A stretch of 31,182 bases of DNA, from positions 22,499-53,680 of the forward strand of contig DCGO01000100.1 in assembly GCA_002314605.1 (NCBI GenBank), read 5' to 3'. The notes beneath the pieces were generated by a model. That model was given only the letters and a program-made list of their open reading frames with translations, was not told where the DNA came from and did not search any database. Both the position numbers and the translations under genes were made by a program. Positions 1-8,074 of the stretch are shown one piece after another. This DNA comes from Lentisphaeria bacterium UBA1776. GTDB taxonomy: Bacteria > Verrucomicrobiota > Lentisphaeria > Victivallales > Victivallaceae. Within the stretch, counting starts at the first letter, position 1; every line of letters starts with the position of its first letter.

Positions 1-2267
1 CCGCCGAAGCCGCCGCAAAACAACTCCGCCGCCAGCGGGACGAGGCTCTGGCCGGTATTGTCAAGGCCCAGCAGGAGCGGGACGCCGCCGAAAGTGCCGC
101 AGTGGTCCTCCGCCGCAGAGAAACGGAAAGCGAAACCCGGCGGAAGATCGATCAGAAAAAACGGGCGGAAATCGAAGTCCGTCTGGCCGAAGCCTCCCGC
201 CTCCGGAACCAGCAGGAAAAACACGTTTCCGAAGTGGAGCACCGGGCAGCGGCAAGTCTGAAGCAGTCCGAAGAACTTCAGCGGCAGCTTGACGATCTGC
301 AGAAAAAACTGAAATCCTCTTCGGAACAGCTCCGGGCTCTGGAACAGAACAAACTCCAGCAGCAGACCGCCGTCAATACCCTGACCACCCGCCTTGCGGA
401 AAGTGAAAAACAGTTGAAAACCGCTCAGGACCGGTACACGGAAACAGATAAAACTTCCACCGGACTCCGACAGCAGCTTGCCGACGTTCAATCCCGTCTG
501 GAGCAGACATCCCGGCAGCTTGCCAAGGAGGAAAAAAACAGCTTCGAACGGCAGAAGACCATCGAAAAACTCCGGCTGACGCTGGAAGACAACCAGCGCC
601 GCCAGGCCACGCTTTCCCGGCAGGCCGGACAGAGCGTTCAGGCGGCCAAGGCCGAACAGGAACGCCTCGCACGGCTTCAGGAAGAAGCCGAACTCCGGGC
701 CGAACAGGAACGCATGGCCCGGCTTCGTGAGAAGGCCGCCGCCGAGGCCAAGGCTGAACAGGAGCGCCTCGCACGCGTAGCCGCTGAAGCCAAAGCCGAA
801 AAAGACCGTCTGATGCAGCTCAGAGCCAAAGCTGAAGCCGAAGCCAAGGCCGAACGGGAGCGCCTCGCACGCGTGGCCGCTGAAGCCAAAGCCGAAAAGG
901 ACCGTCTGATCCAGGCCCGGGCCAAGGCCGAAGCCGAAGCCAGAGCCGAAAAGGAGCGGATGGCCCGGCTCCGGGAAACCGCTGCCGCTGAAGCCAAGGC
1001 TGAACAGGAGCGTCTGGCCCGCATGCGGGAACGTACCGAGGCCGAACAGGAGCGCATCCGCCTCAAGCGTCTGCAGGCGGAGACCGAAGCGGAAAAACTC
1101 CGGCTCAGCCGTCTGCAGGCGGAGACCGAAGCGGAAAAACTCCGGCTCAAGCGTCAGAAAGAAGCCGCCGAAGCCGCCAATCTGGAATTGCGTAAACAGA
1201 TGGACGCTGCAGTGGCCGCGGCACAGGCTGCCGCCCGCACCGTGGCCGTCCCGGCAGCCGCAGGAGAGAACATCCCGGTCATTACGCCGGAAAACGAAAA
1301 ACTTGCACCGAAGGTGATCCAGCAGATGCTGGCAAAGGCCGCTGCCGCCGAAAAACAGGATGCGCCCAAAATCGCCCGCTGGAACTACCGGAAGATCCTC
1401 GAAAGCGACCCCACCAATTTTGAGGCCAATTTCGGCATGGGAAGACTGGAACTCGCACAGGAGGAATTCACCTCCGCAGCCATCTATCTCCAGCAGGCGT
1501 ATATTGCCCGTGAGAACCGGAACGATGTCCGGACCGCCTATGCCAAGGCTCTGCTGGGACAGAAGAAGTACGGCAATGCGCTGGCCATTCTGGACAAGTG
1601 TCCGGATCCGGCCCGGAAGGATTTGGATTATCTCTATGCACGGGGTATTGCCCTGAGCGGTTCCGGACACATGGATCAGGCGCGGCAGTATCTGCTGCAG
1701 GCGCATCATCTTGCTCCGAAACGCGGCGATATTCTGCTGGCTCTGGCCAAACTTCCCCCGGCAAACAAAACCAAAGAAGCGCAGATGCAGTCCGCCAAGT
1801 GGTATGAAGATGCCAAAAAGCTCGGAGCCACGCCGGACCCGATACTGGAAAAGAGTCTCGGAAAACTCATCAACGAGCGGGTGGAGCTGATCGACTTCAT
1901 GTCCGGCGCGGCACTGGAAGCCGAGCGCCACCGGGACTGGAACTCCGCCGTGTGGTATTACGGTCAGCTGCGGAACATGGATCCGGGTTCCGGATTCTAT
2001 GCGGAACGGGCGGCCAGATACTGTTTTCTACAGAAGAAATATCAGGAAACGCTGAAGATGCTCTCCGACCGCCCGGCCACCGCTTCCGGGGAGTGGCTCC
2101 GGGCCGCAGCGCTCCTGGGGAACGGAAAAACCGCCGAAGCGGAAACTGCGGCACAAAAGGCCGCTGCCATGGGGGCCAAGGCCCCGGACGCGGATCTCGA
2201 AAAGATTCTGAACACCTTTGACCGCCGGAAGTCCGGCAAAGTTCTGCAGCTCCTGAAAGGAAAATGA
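1..2267 (+). CDS. Coiled-coil and TPR repeat protein, 5' partial
   Basis: The reading frame is open from base 3 to the TGA at 2265-2267, so the gene begins before the window; the GTG at 102 is only an internal codon. About the first 400 visible residues are highly charged and rich in Ala, Glu, Lys, Arg and Gln, in patterns such as EAEAKAE and EQERLARL, which predicts a long coiled coil. The DNA here carries internal repeats (96 bp period around 765-956; 42 bp period at 1068-1151). A short Ala-rich linker follows, then roughly 300 residues of helical repeats resembling TPRs (for example NFEANFGMGRLELAQEEF and YARGIALSGSGHMDQARQYL). No enzyme motif is visible. One base separates it from the next gene, suggesting co-expression. 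Probably a scaffold or envelope-associated protein; the exact function is unknown. Confidence 0.85.
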   Translation, partial: AEAAAKQLRRQRDEALAGIVKAQQERDAAESAAVVLRRRETESETRRKIDQKKRAEIEVRLAEASRLRNQQEKHVSEVEHRAAASLKQSEELQRQLDDLQKKLKSSSEQLRALEQNKLQQQTAVNTLTTRLAESEKQLKTAQDRYTETDKTSTGLRQQLADVQSRLEQTSRQLAKEEKNSFERQKTIEKLRLTLEDNQRRQATLSRQAGQSVQAAKAEQERLARLQEEAELRAEQERMARLREKAAAEAKAEQERLARVAAEAKAEKDRLMQLRAKAEAEAKAERERLARVAAEAKAEKDRLIQARAKAEAEARAEKERMARLRETAAAEAKAEQERLARMRERTEAEQERIRLKRLQAETEAEKLRLSRLQAETEAEKLRLKRQKEAAEAANLELRKQMDAAVAAAQAAARTVAVPAAAGENIPVITPENEKLAPKVIQQMLAKAAAAEKQDAPKIARWNYRKILESDPTNFEANFGMGRLELAQEEFTSAAIYLQQAYIARENRNDVRTAYAKALLGQKKYGNALAILDKCPDPARKDLDYLYARGIALSGSGHMDQARQYLLQAHHLAPKRGDILLALAKLPPANKTKEAQMQSAKWYEDAKKLGATPDPILEKSLGKLINERVELIDFMSGAALEAERHRDWNSAVWYYGQLRNMDPGSGFYAERAARYCFLQKKYQETLKMLSDRPATASGEWLRAAALLGNGKTAEAETAAQKAAAMGAKAPDADLEKILNTFDRRKSGKVLQLLKGK

Positions 2268-2268
2268 G

Positions 2269-2916
2269 ATGAAACCCCGGAAAAAAATTTATCTCTTCGG
2301 CGGACTTGCCGCAGGCGTTCTTCTTCTCCTGACCCTCCTCATGCTGACATTGACCGGCAGAAAATCCTTTCTAATCCCGGAAATCACGCCGGAAGACTGG
2401 ATGCGCCAGAGCAGGCTCTCCATGCATGTCATGCAGAAGGTCTTCCAGTGCAGACCCGGGGAAACAGCCGAACAGAAACTTACCGAAGGGGATGTCAATA
2501 CCCTTCTTCATTTTGCCGCCAACGGCAGCCGGCTTATCGGCGTCCTCCGGGGGACACAGACCCGGCGGGACACCTTCTGGATCTGCTCCTGCCGGAAAGA
2601 CGTCTTTCATCTGGAATATCTGGCCCGGTACGGCATCCTGAAAAGCATTCTGAGTGCGGATTTCCGGCTGGATTACCGGGAAAACCATTTCACCGTTATC
2701 CCGTTGCAGTGTAAACTGGGGCATCTCCCGATTCCGGCGGCATGCTGCCGCATGATCGTGACCCGCCTCCTTGCCGAGCCGAAAATCCAGGAGCGGATGG
2801 AGACCTTTCACCGGGCAGTGGAAGCCATTGAATACCGCCAGGACAAAAAAAGTTTCTACGTCCGGTATTATCCGGCCAGTCTGCGGGATGTTTTCAGGGG
2901 ATCATTCTCGTTATGA
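2269..2916 (+). CDS. Hypothetical protein with one N-terminal membrane segment
   Basis: The product is 215 residues. It starts with KPRKK followed by about 20 hydrophobic residues (8-29), a typical uncleaved signal anchor, which would place the remaining ~185 residues outside the cytoplasm. The soluble part has scattered Cys residues (CRPGE, ICSCRKD, CKLG, CC) and no motif I recognise. The ATG is one base after the stop of the coiled-coil protein, and its stop overlaps the next start in an ATGA (2913-2916), so it is probably translated in the same operon. It may work with the upstream TPR protein, but that rests only on position. Confidence 0.8.
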   Translation: MKPRKKIYLFGGLAAGVLLLLTLLMLTLTGRKSFLIPEITPEDWMRQSRLSMHVMQKVFQCRPGETAEQKLTEGDVNTLLHFAANGSRLIGVLRGTQTRRDTFWICSCRKDVFHLEYLARYGILKSILSADFRLDYRENHFTVIPLQCKLGHLPIPAACCRMIVTRLLAEPKIQERMETFHRAVEAIEYRQDKKSFYVRYYPASLRDVFRGSFSL

Positions 2917-3929
2917 TCTATTTTGACCAGGCTGCTGCGGTCCGTCCCATACCGGAAATACTGGACTTTTTCCGGAAAACGGCTGAGCGCGTTTTTTTCA
3001 ATCAGGAAGCCGCCCACACCTTCGCATACAGCCTTCGCCGGGAAATGGAAGATGCCGGAGAACGGATGTCTCTGGCACTGACAGGAAAGCGGAATCATGT
3101 CTTTTGGGCCGCCGGCGGGACCGAAGCATTGCAGCTCTGCGGTATGCTCCCCCGATTCCGCCGGTACAAAAGATGCGTCTCTTTGCTGGAACATCCGGCA
3201 GGCGGAGCCGCCTTTCCCCCCGTTGAGACAGCCGGAGAGAAAAACCTCCGGCTCTATCCCCATGCGGAAAGTGAAACAGGATTTCTCTCTCCCGTGCCGG
3301 AACGGCAAGAAGGGGATATTGTTTTGTGCGACGCCATCCAGTCCGCCGGCAAACTGCCCCTTCCGGACGGGCCGGACCTGTGGGTCGTTTCCGGGCACAA
3401 GCTGGGAGGCATGGGGGGAGGTGCAATTCTATACCGGGATGAAACCATGACCGCGGAATTCACAGCCCTCCGGACCGGCCACCGGGCGGGAAGACCCGAT
3501 CCGGCAGCGGCGCTCACGCTTGCCCATGCGGCGGAATTTTATACAGCGCATCAGATGGAATTTCAGCAGAAGGTCCGGCTTATTCAATCCCTTCTCCGAA
3601 CGAAACTGACCGGCATGCCGCTCCCCGGAGGGGGCAGACTCCGGCCCACGCTGGCTGAAAATGAGACAAGCCCGTACATTCTCCACCTCATGCTCCCGGG
3701 GATCCAGACGGGGGTGCTGGTGCGGATGCTGGGCGAGCGGGGAGTCGCCTGTTCCGCCGGAAGCGCCTGCGCCGCTGAAAGCGACCGGCCCAGCCCCACA
3801 TTGCTGGCCATGAATTATTCCAGACAGGACGCCTTCAGCGGACTGCGGCTGAGTTTCAATTCTGACAACACCCCGGAAGAGGCGGAAGCATTCTGCCGGA
3901 TTTTGGAAAATGCATTGAAGGAATATTAG
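2913..3929 (+). CDS. NifS/IscS-like cysteine desulfurase family protein (class V aminotransferase fold)
   Basis: This 338-residue protein shows the landmarks of PLP-dependent class V enzymes: YFDQAA at the N-terminus, GGTEA (68-72), the EH pair (93-94), D140/Q143 for the cofactor ring, SGHK with the expected Schiff-base Lys163, an RTGHRAGRPDP segment matching the phosphate-binding loop region, and GSAC with Cys286 at the place of the IscS catalytic cysteine. It would take sulfur from cysteine for Fe-S clusters or thio-cofactors. It is shorter than IscS (about 400 residues), mainly between the N-terminal strand and the cofactor site. No scaffold (IscU/SufU) or regulator lies beside it, so the sulfur acceptor is unclear. 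The start overlaps the previous stop (ATGA). Family assignment is firm; the precise role is not. Confidence 0.85.
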   Translation: MIYFDQAAAVRPIPEILDFFRKTAERVFFNQEAAHTFAYSLRREMEDAGERMSLALTGKRNHVFWAAGGTEALQLCGMLPRFRRYKRCVSLLEHPAGGAAFPPVETAGEKNLRLYPHAESETGFLSPVPERQEGDIVLCDAIQSAGKLPLPDGPDLWVVSGHKLGGMGGGAILYRDETMTAEFTALRTGHRAGRPDPAAALTLAHAAEFYTAHQMEFQQKVRLIQSLLRTKLTGMPLPGGGRLRPTLAENETSPYILHLMLPGIQTGVLVRMLGERGVACSAGSACAAESDRPSPTLLAMNYSRQDAFSGLRLSFNSDNTPEEAEAFCRILENALKEY

Positions 3930-3934
3930 ACTGT

Positions 3935-5089
3935 ATGCGTATTCTGCTTTTCTGTTTTCCCTTTATCATCAACATGCTTTTCGGCGGAATGTTCTTCATT
4001 ACCGCCTACCGGTTCTCGCTGGCCCATGCTCCCGGCTGGGTCGTGGGAGCCACCACCGCAGCGTGGGCCATTCTGTACAGCATCGGCTCCATGGCCGCCG
4101 GACGGCTGGTAAACGGCAAAAACGCGCCGCGCCTGCTGAATATCGGATGTTTTCTCCTGTTTGCAAGTTTCTGCGGATTTCTGATCTTTGACGGCCTTTG
4201 CATGCAGTTCTTCTGGATCACGCTGAGCGGGATCGGCGGAGCGTGCTACTGCACGCCCTTTCAGCTTATCATGAAAATGGTGGAACCGGATCAGGCCGGC
4301 GGCGGAGCCGCCCATGCCGCAGGGATGTACACCGGAGCGTGGAGCAGCGGACTGGCCACAGGCCCCCTCATCTTCGGGCTCTTTTCCTACCGTACCGGAT
4401 TTGCCATCAATGCCGTATTGAGCCTCCTGCTCTGGTTCGGGGCCGTGGGTCTTGCAAAATACGCAAAGCAACGGGCCGCCCCGTCCCGGCAGAAGACAGC
4501 GGATGCGGACGCCCTTCCCTCAAGGCATCATGACCGGGCCCCCATCGGGTGGATCCTGGCAGGAGCCGGAGTTTTCGCCGTCAGCATTCTCCGGGTCATG
4601 TGGCCCTGCCGGGGAGCGGAACTTCTGATCCCGAAAAGCGACATCGGTATTTCGCTGGCCATATTGAGTTACGAACAGGCGGCCATCGGATTTTTCCTTT
4701 CAGGAAACTGCAAATGGAAAGATCATCCGAGGTTCGCATTTCTGGCGGGACTGGCGGGAACGGCGGCTCTCCTCCTCTACGCTCTGGCGCCGGGACAGGT
4801 GGGGATCTTCTACCTTGCCGCGATCCTCTTCGGATTCTATTCCGGGCACTTTTTCTTCCTTCTGGTCTATTTTGCCATTGAGGACACCTCCCGGGCGGCC
4901 CGGAATACGGGGATCAGCGAATTTCTGGTGGGGATCTGCAGCATGGCGGCACCCATGCTGGGCGGCATGCTGGCGGCGCCGGGGGCGGCGGGAAGAGCCT
5001 TTTATCCGGCCATTGCGCTGACCGCGCTCACCACCGTCTTCATCGCATGGATCCTGAAGAAAAAACTGTTTTGGGCCAGGGAGGCGTGA
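3935..5089 (+). CDS. Major facilitator superfamily transporter
   Basis: The 384-residue product is almost entirely hydrophobic, with about 11-12 predicted membrane segments split by a polar cytoplasmic loop near residues 178-205, the usual 6+6 MFS layout. GRLVNGKNAPRL after the second helix resembles MFS motif A (the loop between helices 2 and 3). The substrate cannot be told from sequence. It lies 5 bp after the NifS-like gene and 3 bp before the HAD phosphatase gene, so the three are likely co-transcribed. Confidence 0.8.
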   Translation: MRILLFCFPFIINMLFGGMFFITAYRFSLAHAPGWVVGATTAAWAILYSIGSMAAGRLVNGKNAPRLLNIGCFLLFASFCGFLIFDGLCMQFFWITLSGIGGACYCTPFQLIMKMVEPDQAGGGAAHAAGMYTGAWSSGLATGPLIFGLFSYRTGFAINAVLSLLLWFGAVGLAKYAKQRAAPSRQKTADADALPSRHHDRAPIGWILAGAGVFAVSILRVMWPCRGAELLIPKSDIGISLAILSYEQAAIGFFLSGNCKWKDHPRFAFLAGLAGTAALLLYALAPGQVGIFYLAAILFGFYSGHFFFLLVYFAIEDTSRAARNTGISEFLVGICSMAAPMLGGMLAAPGAAGRAFYPAIALTALTTVFIAWILKKKLFWAREA

Positions 5090-5092
5090 ATT

Positions 5093-5944
5093 ATGGACAA
5101 AATCTTTATCCCTCTCCATGAAGAACTGCGGAAAATCCGCCATGTGGTCATGGATATGGATGGAACCATTTATCACGGGAACAAGCTTTTTCCAACCACG
5201 CTTCCCTTTCTGGAACGGCTGAAAAAACTCGGGATCGGGTTCACGTTTCTTACCAACAACTCCTCCCGCAGTACCGATGTCTATCTGGAGCATCTGCACC
5301 GCTTCGGGATCCATGTTCCCCGGGAATGCATGCTGAGCTCCACCGGAAACACCGTGGATTATCTTCAGCGGCACCATCCCGGAATCCGGCGACTCTTCCT
5401 GCTGGGAACCGACTCCTTCCGGGCGGAAATGCGCGCCAGCGGTTTTACCGACTGCAGTATGGAGGAGGAGCCGGAACTGGTGGTCACCGCCTTTGACACC
5501 AGTCTTCTCTATGAGCGCCTCTGCAAATGCGCGTGGTGGATCAAGCACGGTAAACCGTGGATCGCCACCCACTGCGACCTGGAATGCCCCACCGAAAAAC
5601 CCACCACGCTCATTGACTGCGGTTCCGTCACCGCCTGTCTCGAGGCGGTTTCCGGCCGGAAACCGGTGGTGATGGGGAAGCCAAACCGGACCATGATGGA
5701 GACCATCTTCCACCGGTACAGTCTCATGCCGGAAGAAGTGGTGATGTGCGGAGACCGTGCATATACGGATATCCAGCTGGCCGTCAATTCCGGGACCTTC
5801 AGCGCCATGATCGTTTCGGAGTCCCAGTCAAAGACGGGCATCCCGGCGGACAGCACCCCCCCGGGGATCGTCCGGCCCGTCCCCACCTGGGTCATTCCCC
5901 ATCTGGAAAAGCTCGGAGAAGCGCTGTCGGAGAGCCGCGATTAA
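5093..5944 (+). CDS. HAD-superfamily phosphatase, NagD/class IIA type
   Basis: A 283-residue hydrolase with all four HAD motifs: DMDGT (Asp21 nucleophile, Asp23 general acid), LTNN (53-56), Lys196 in MGKPN, and GDRAYTD (Asp221, Asp226) for magnesium. The C2-type cap between motifs II and III (about 60-185) contains ATHCDLECPTE, characteristic of the NagD/phosphoglycolate-phosphatase-like class IIA group. It should remove phosphate from a small metabolite such as a nucleotide or sugar phosphate; the substrate is unknown. GGGAGG sits upstream of the ATG. The TAA stop (5942-5944) lies in the left copy of the TTAAAG direct repeat flanking the 5947-6110 element. Confidence 0.88.
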   Translation: MDKIFIPLHEELRKIRHVVMDMDGTIYHGNKLFPTTLPFLERLKKLGIGFTFLTNNSSRSTDVYLEHLHRFGIHVPRECMLSSTGNTVDYLQRHHPGIRRLFLLGTDSFRAEMRASGFTDCSMEEEPELVVTAFDTSLLYERLCKCAWWIKHGKPWIATHCDLECPTEKPTTLIDCGSVTACLEAVSGRKPVVMGKPNRTMMETIFHRYSLMPEEVVMCGDRAYTDIQLAVNSGTFSAMIVSESQSKTGIPADSTPPGIVRPVPTWVIPHLEKLGEALSESRD

Positions 5945-5946
5945 AG
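5941..5946. repeat. Left target-site duplication TTAAAG
   Basis: TTAAAG here is repeated exactly at 6111-6116. It includes the TAA stop of the HAD phosphatase gene. The direct repeat brackets the inverted-repeat element and is best read as duplicated target DNA. Confidence 0.65.
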
Positions 5947-6110
5947 GGTACCTCTAAAAATTCAAATGAATGGATTGGGAAACGATGTGCAAAATGACGC
6001 TTTCGTGCGAATTTGAGGCGGTTACCCAAAGCGGCAACAGCCGAAAAATAACGCAAAGCGGGCTTTGCGACAGCGGCCCCAAGGCGTCAGAATGAATTTT
6101 TAGAGGTGCC
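5947..6110. mobile_element. MITE-like element, 164 bp, with terminal inverted repeats
   Basis: The ends are 18-bp inverted repeats matching at 17 of 18 positions: GGTACCTCTAAAAATTCA at 5947-5964, and the reverse complement of 6093-6110 reads GGCACCTCTAAAAATTCA. Directly outside lie identical 6-bp repeats TTAAAG (5941-5946 and 6111-6116), as expected for a target-site duplication. Inside are further inverted repeats: TGACGC 5995-6000 with GCGTCA 6084-6089, CGGC/GCCG 6032-6043, and an 8-bp hairpin CGCAAAGC/GCTTTGCG 6052-6069. No open reading frame of useful size is present, so it would be non-autonomous. It sits exactly between two convergent genes and could also act as a transcription terminator. 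The parent transposase family is not identifiable from this window. Confidence 0.75.
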
Positions 6111-6116
6111 TTAAAG
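6111..6116. repeat. Right target-site duplication TTAAAG
   Basis: Exact copy of 5941-5946. On the minus strand its first three bases are the TAA stop of larC. Removing one copy and the element gives an empty site where both convergent genes end in the same palindromic TTAA. Confidence 0.65.
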
Positions 6117-7280
6117 TTTTTTCAGGGCTTCCTGCCACACCGTCCGGAGAGGCACCTGACAAGCTTCCGCAAGTTTCCGGCAGTCTTCGTACTCCGGAGA
6201 ACGGGTCAGCGCCGTACCGTTCCGGCTGCCGCACTTGATCCGCACCGGACCGAAAGAAGTTTCCGCCGTCTCGAAACAACGGTCCAGCACCGTCCGGGCC
6301 ACGATTCTCTCCCGGATCCCGAACGTACTTGTTTCCTGAAAGATCATCCGCCGGAAGACTTCCGCATCTTCCACAGGACAGAGCACGCTCAGGATCACCC
6401 CCGGCCGCTGTTTCTTCATATAAACCGGTACGGTCCACACATCCAGCGCCCCGGCGGCAAGAAGTTTCTCCGCCGCATGGCCGAGAAGTTCGCCGGAGAG
6501 ATCATCCAGATTGCATTCGAGCTGCATCACCTGCCCGGCAACCCCTTCTGAAAGATGGTCCGCCTCGCAGAACATCCCCCGGAGGAGGTTGGGACGGGAC
6601 AGGAGTTCCCGCCGGCCAAAAGCGTTGACACTCTTTACAACTTTCCCCGCCCCGGCCGGGCATTTGGGGAAATAGGCTGCCAGCGCCGCCCCGGTGGGTG
6701 TCACCAGCTCAAAGGGTTCATCATCCGGTGCCGTCAAAAGTCCGTACCGGGCAAAAATTTCCGCCGTAGCCGGTGCGGGAATGGGCATGAGCCCATGGGC
6801 CGTCCTGACCACACCGCTTCCCGTCGGCAGCGGAGAAAGCGCCAGCGCTTCCAGCCCCAGCATGTGCCAGGCAAGACAGCATCCGGCGATATCCACAATG
6901 GAATCCAGCGCTCCGACTTCGTGAAACGCCACTTTTTCCGGCGCCATGCCGTGAACGGAGCCTTCGGCCTCCGCCAAAAGAGAGAAAACGCCAACGGCAT
7001 CAAGCTTCACCTTTTCCGGCAGTTCGGAGTTTTCCAAAATCGACCGGATATCCCCCATGGTACGGTGGGTATGTCCTTCACGGGGAATGACGACCTTCGC
7101 CCGAACACCGCAGAGGCCGTTCAGCCGGACCTCCTCAAGGAACAGTCCGAAATCCTCGCCGGGAACCAGCTTCCGAAGCGAAATCTCCAGCTTTGCCCGG
7201 TCGGCTCCGAGGCCCATCAGAAGTCCCAGAAACATGTCGCCGGAGATCCCGCCGACACTGTCGAGCCGAAGGTACTTCAT
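6111..7280 (-). CDS. larC: LarC-like nickel-pincer cofactor nickel insertase
   Basis: LarC loads nickel into the pyridinium-3,5-bisthiocarboxylate mononucleotide cofactor, using CTP. The 389-residue protein has the family N-terminus (LRLDSVGGISGDMFLGLL, residues 5-22), a short His-containing linker (GHTHRTMGDI, 69-78), VAFHEVGALDSIVDI (118-132), a VTPTGAALA motif, and a C-terminal domain starting near LECNLDDLSGE. It is one continuous frame, unlike LarC genes split by a programmed frameshift. I place the start at 7280, where KYLRLDSVGG begins; upstream codons in this frame lie inside pssA and look non-coding. The ATG overlaps the pssA stop by 4 bp. LarB and LarE are not in the window, nor is any racemase client. 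Confidence 0.88.
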   Translation of the reverse strand: MKYLRLDSVGGISGDMFLGLLMGLGADRAKLEISLRKLVPGEDFGLFLEEVRLNGLCGVRAKVVIPREGHTHRTMGDIRSILENSELPEKVKLDAVGVFSLLAEAEGSVHGMAPEKVAFHEVGALDSIVDIAGCCLAWHMLGLEALALSPLPTGSGVVRTAHGLMPIPAPATAEIFARYGLLTAPDDEPFELVTPTGAALAAYFPKCPAGAGKVVKSVNAFGRRELLSRPNLLRGMFCEADHLSEGVAGQVMQLECNLDDLSGELLGHAAEKLLAAGALDVWTVPVYMKKQRPGVILSVLCPVEDAEVFRRMIFQETSTFGIRERIVARTVLDRCFETAETSFGPVRIKCGSRNGTALTRSPEYEDCRKLAEACQVPLRTVWQEALKKL

Positions 7281-8074
7281 GCGTCCGCCGTCTTTTTCCG
7301 GAGCCGGGAAACAATGTCCCACAGAGGATTCCCCAGAACGTACAGCGTGATCAATCCGGCAAATGCCGCCGAACGGAAAAAGAAAATCAGCACCAGCAGC
7401 ACAATCACCATCAACAGCCGTTTGCGGTTGCGTCCTGCGGACTGCATCCATTTCCCGAAGTGAAAATAACGGAAAGGACTTACCATCAGCAACCCCAGCA
7501 CTGCCGCGTAAATGGGCAGCCAGAAAGCCAGTCTGGAGGCCGGAATATTCTCGGACTGGGCAAACATCACCAGACTGCAGATGGCCGCTGCGGCACCGGG
7601 GGACGGCATGCCGGAAAAAAAGTTGGACTCCTTCGGGGCCTGCATGGCGTGGACATTGTAGGTCGCCAGCCGCAGCGCCGCCCCGCCGATATAGACCGAA
7701 CAGAGCAAATAAATCATCAGCTCCTGATTGGGCATCAGCGTCCCGCGAAGTTTGTGTGTCAAAATCGCCACCAGCGTCGCCGGAGCCACACCGAAGGTCA
7801 CCATGTCTGCCAGAGAATCCATCTGGACCCCGTGCATGCTGGCCGCATTGAAGATCCTCGCCGCAAATCCGTCCAGCGCGTCAAAGATCATGGCAAAAAG
7901 AATCACCCATGCACTGACGGCGAAAATCCCGATATCCACCTCCGGACTTTCGTATGCCCGCAAAGTATAGAGAATGGCCGCAAATCCGCAGAGAGAATTG
8001 CACAGTGTCAGAGAATTCGGGACAAACCGCAGCCACGGGTTCCGTGCGACCAGCTGTTTGAAATGTTCTTTCAT
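7277..8074 (-). CDS. pssA: CDP-diacylglycerol-serine O-phosphatidyltransferase
   Basis: PssA is a membrane enzyme that makes phosphatidylserine from CDP-diacylglycerol and serine. The 265-residue sequence has the CDP-alcohol phosphotransferase signature D-G-x2-A-R-x8-G-x3-D-x3-D in DALDGFAARIF...GVQMDSLAD, within several hydrophobic segments, and the N-terminal PNSLTLCNSLCG typical of the bacterial membrane-bound (type II) PssA. It follows psd with a 4-bp ATGA overlap and precedes larC with another, so the three are tightly coupled. With Psd it forms the two-step route to phosphatidylethanolamine. Confidence 0.93.
   Translation of the reverse strand: MKEHFKQLVARNPWLRFVPNSLTLCNSLCGFAAILYTLRAYESPEVDIGIFAVSAWVILFAMIFDALDGFAARIFNAASMHGVQMDSLADMVTFGVAPATLVAILTHKLRGTLMPNQELMIYLLCSVYIGGAALRLATYNVHAMQAPKESNFFSGMPSPGAAAAICSLVMFAQSENIPASRLAFWLPIYAAVLGLLMVSPFRYFHFGKWMQSAGRNRKRLLMVIVLLVLIFFFRSAAFAGLITLYVLGNPLWDIVSRLRKKTADA

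Noticed and set aside
7281..7451. 57-residue N-terminal extension of LarC
   Set aside because: Lies inside pssA in another frame and the extra residues do not resemble LarC; the family N-terminus begins at 7280.
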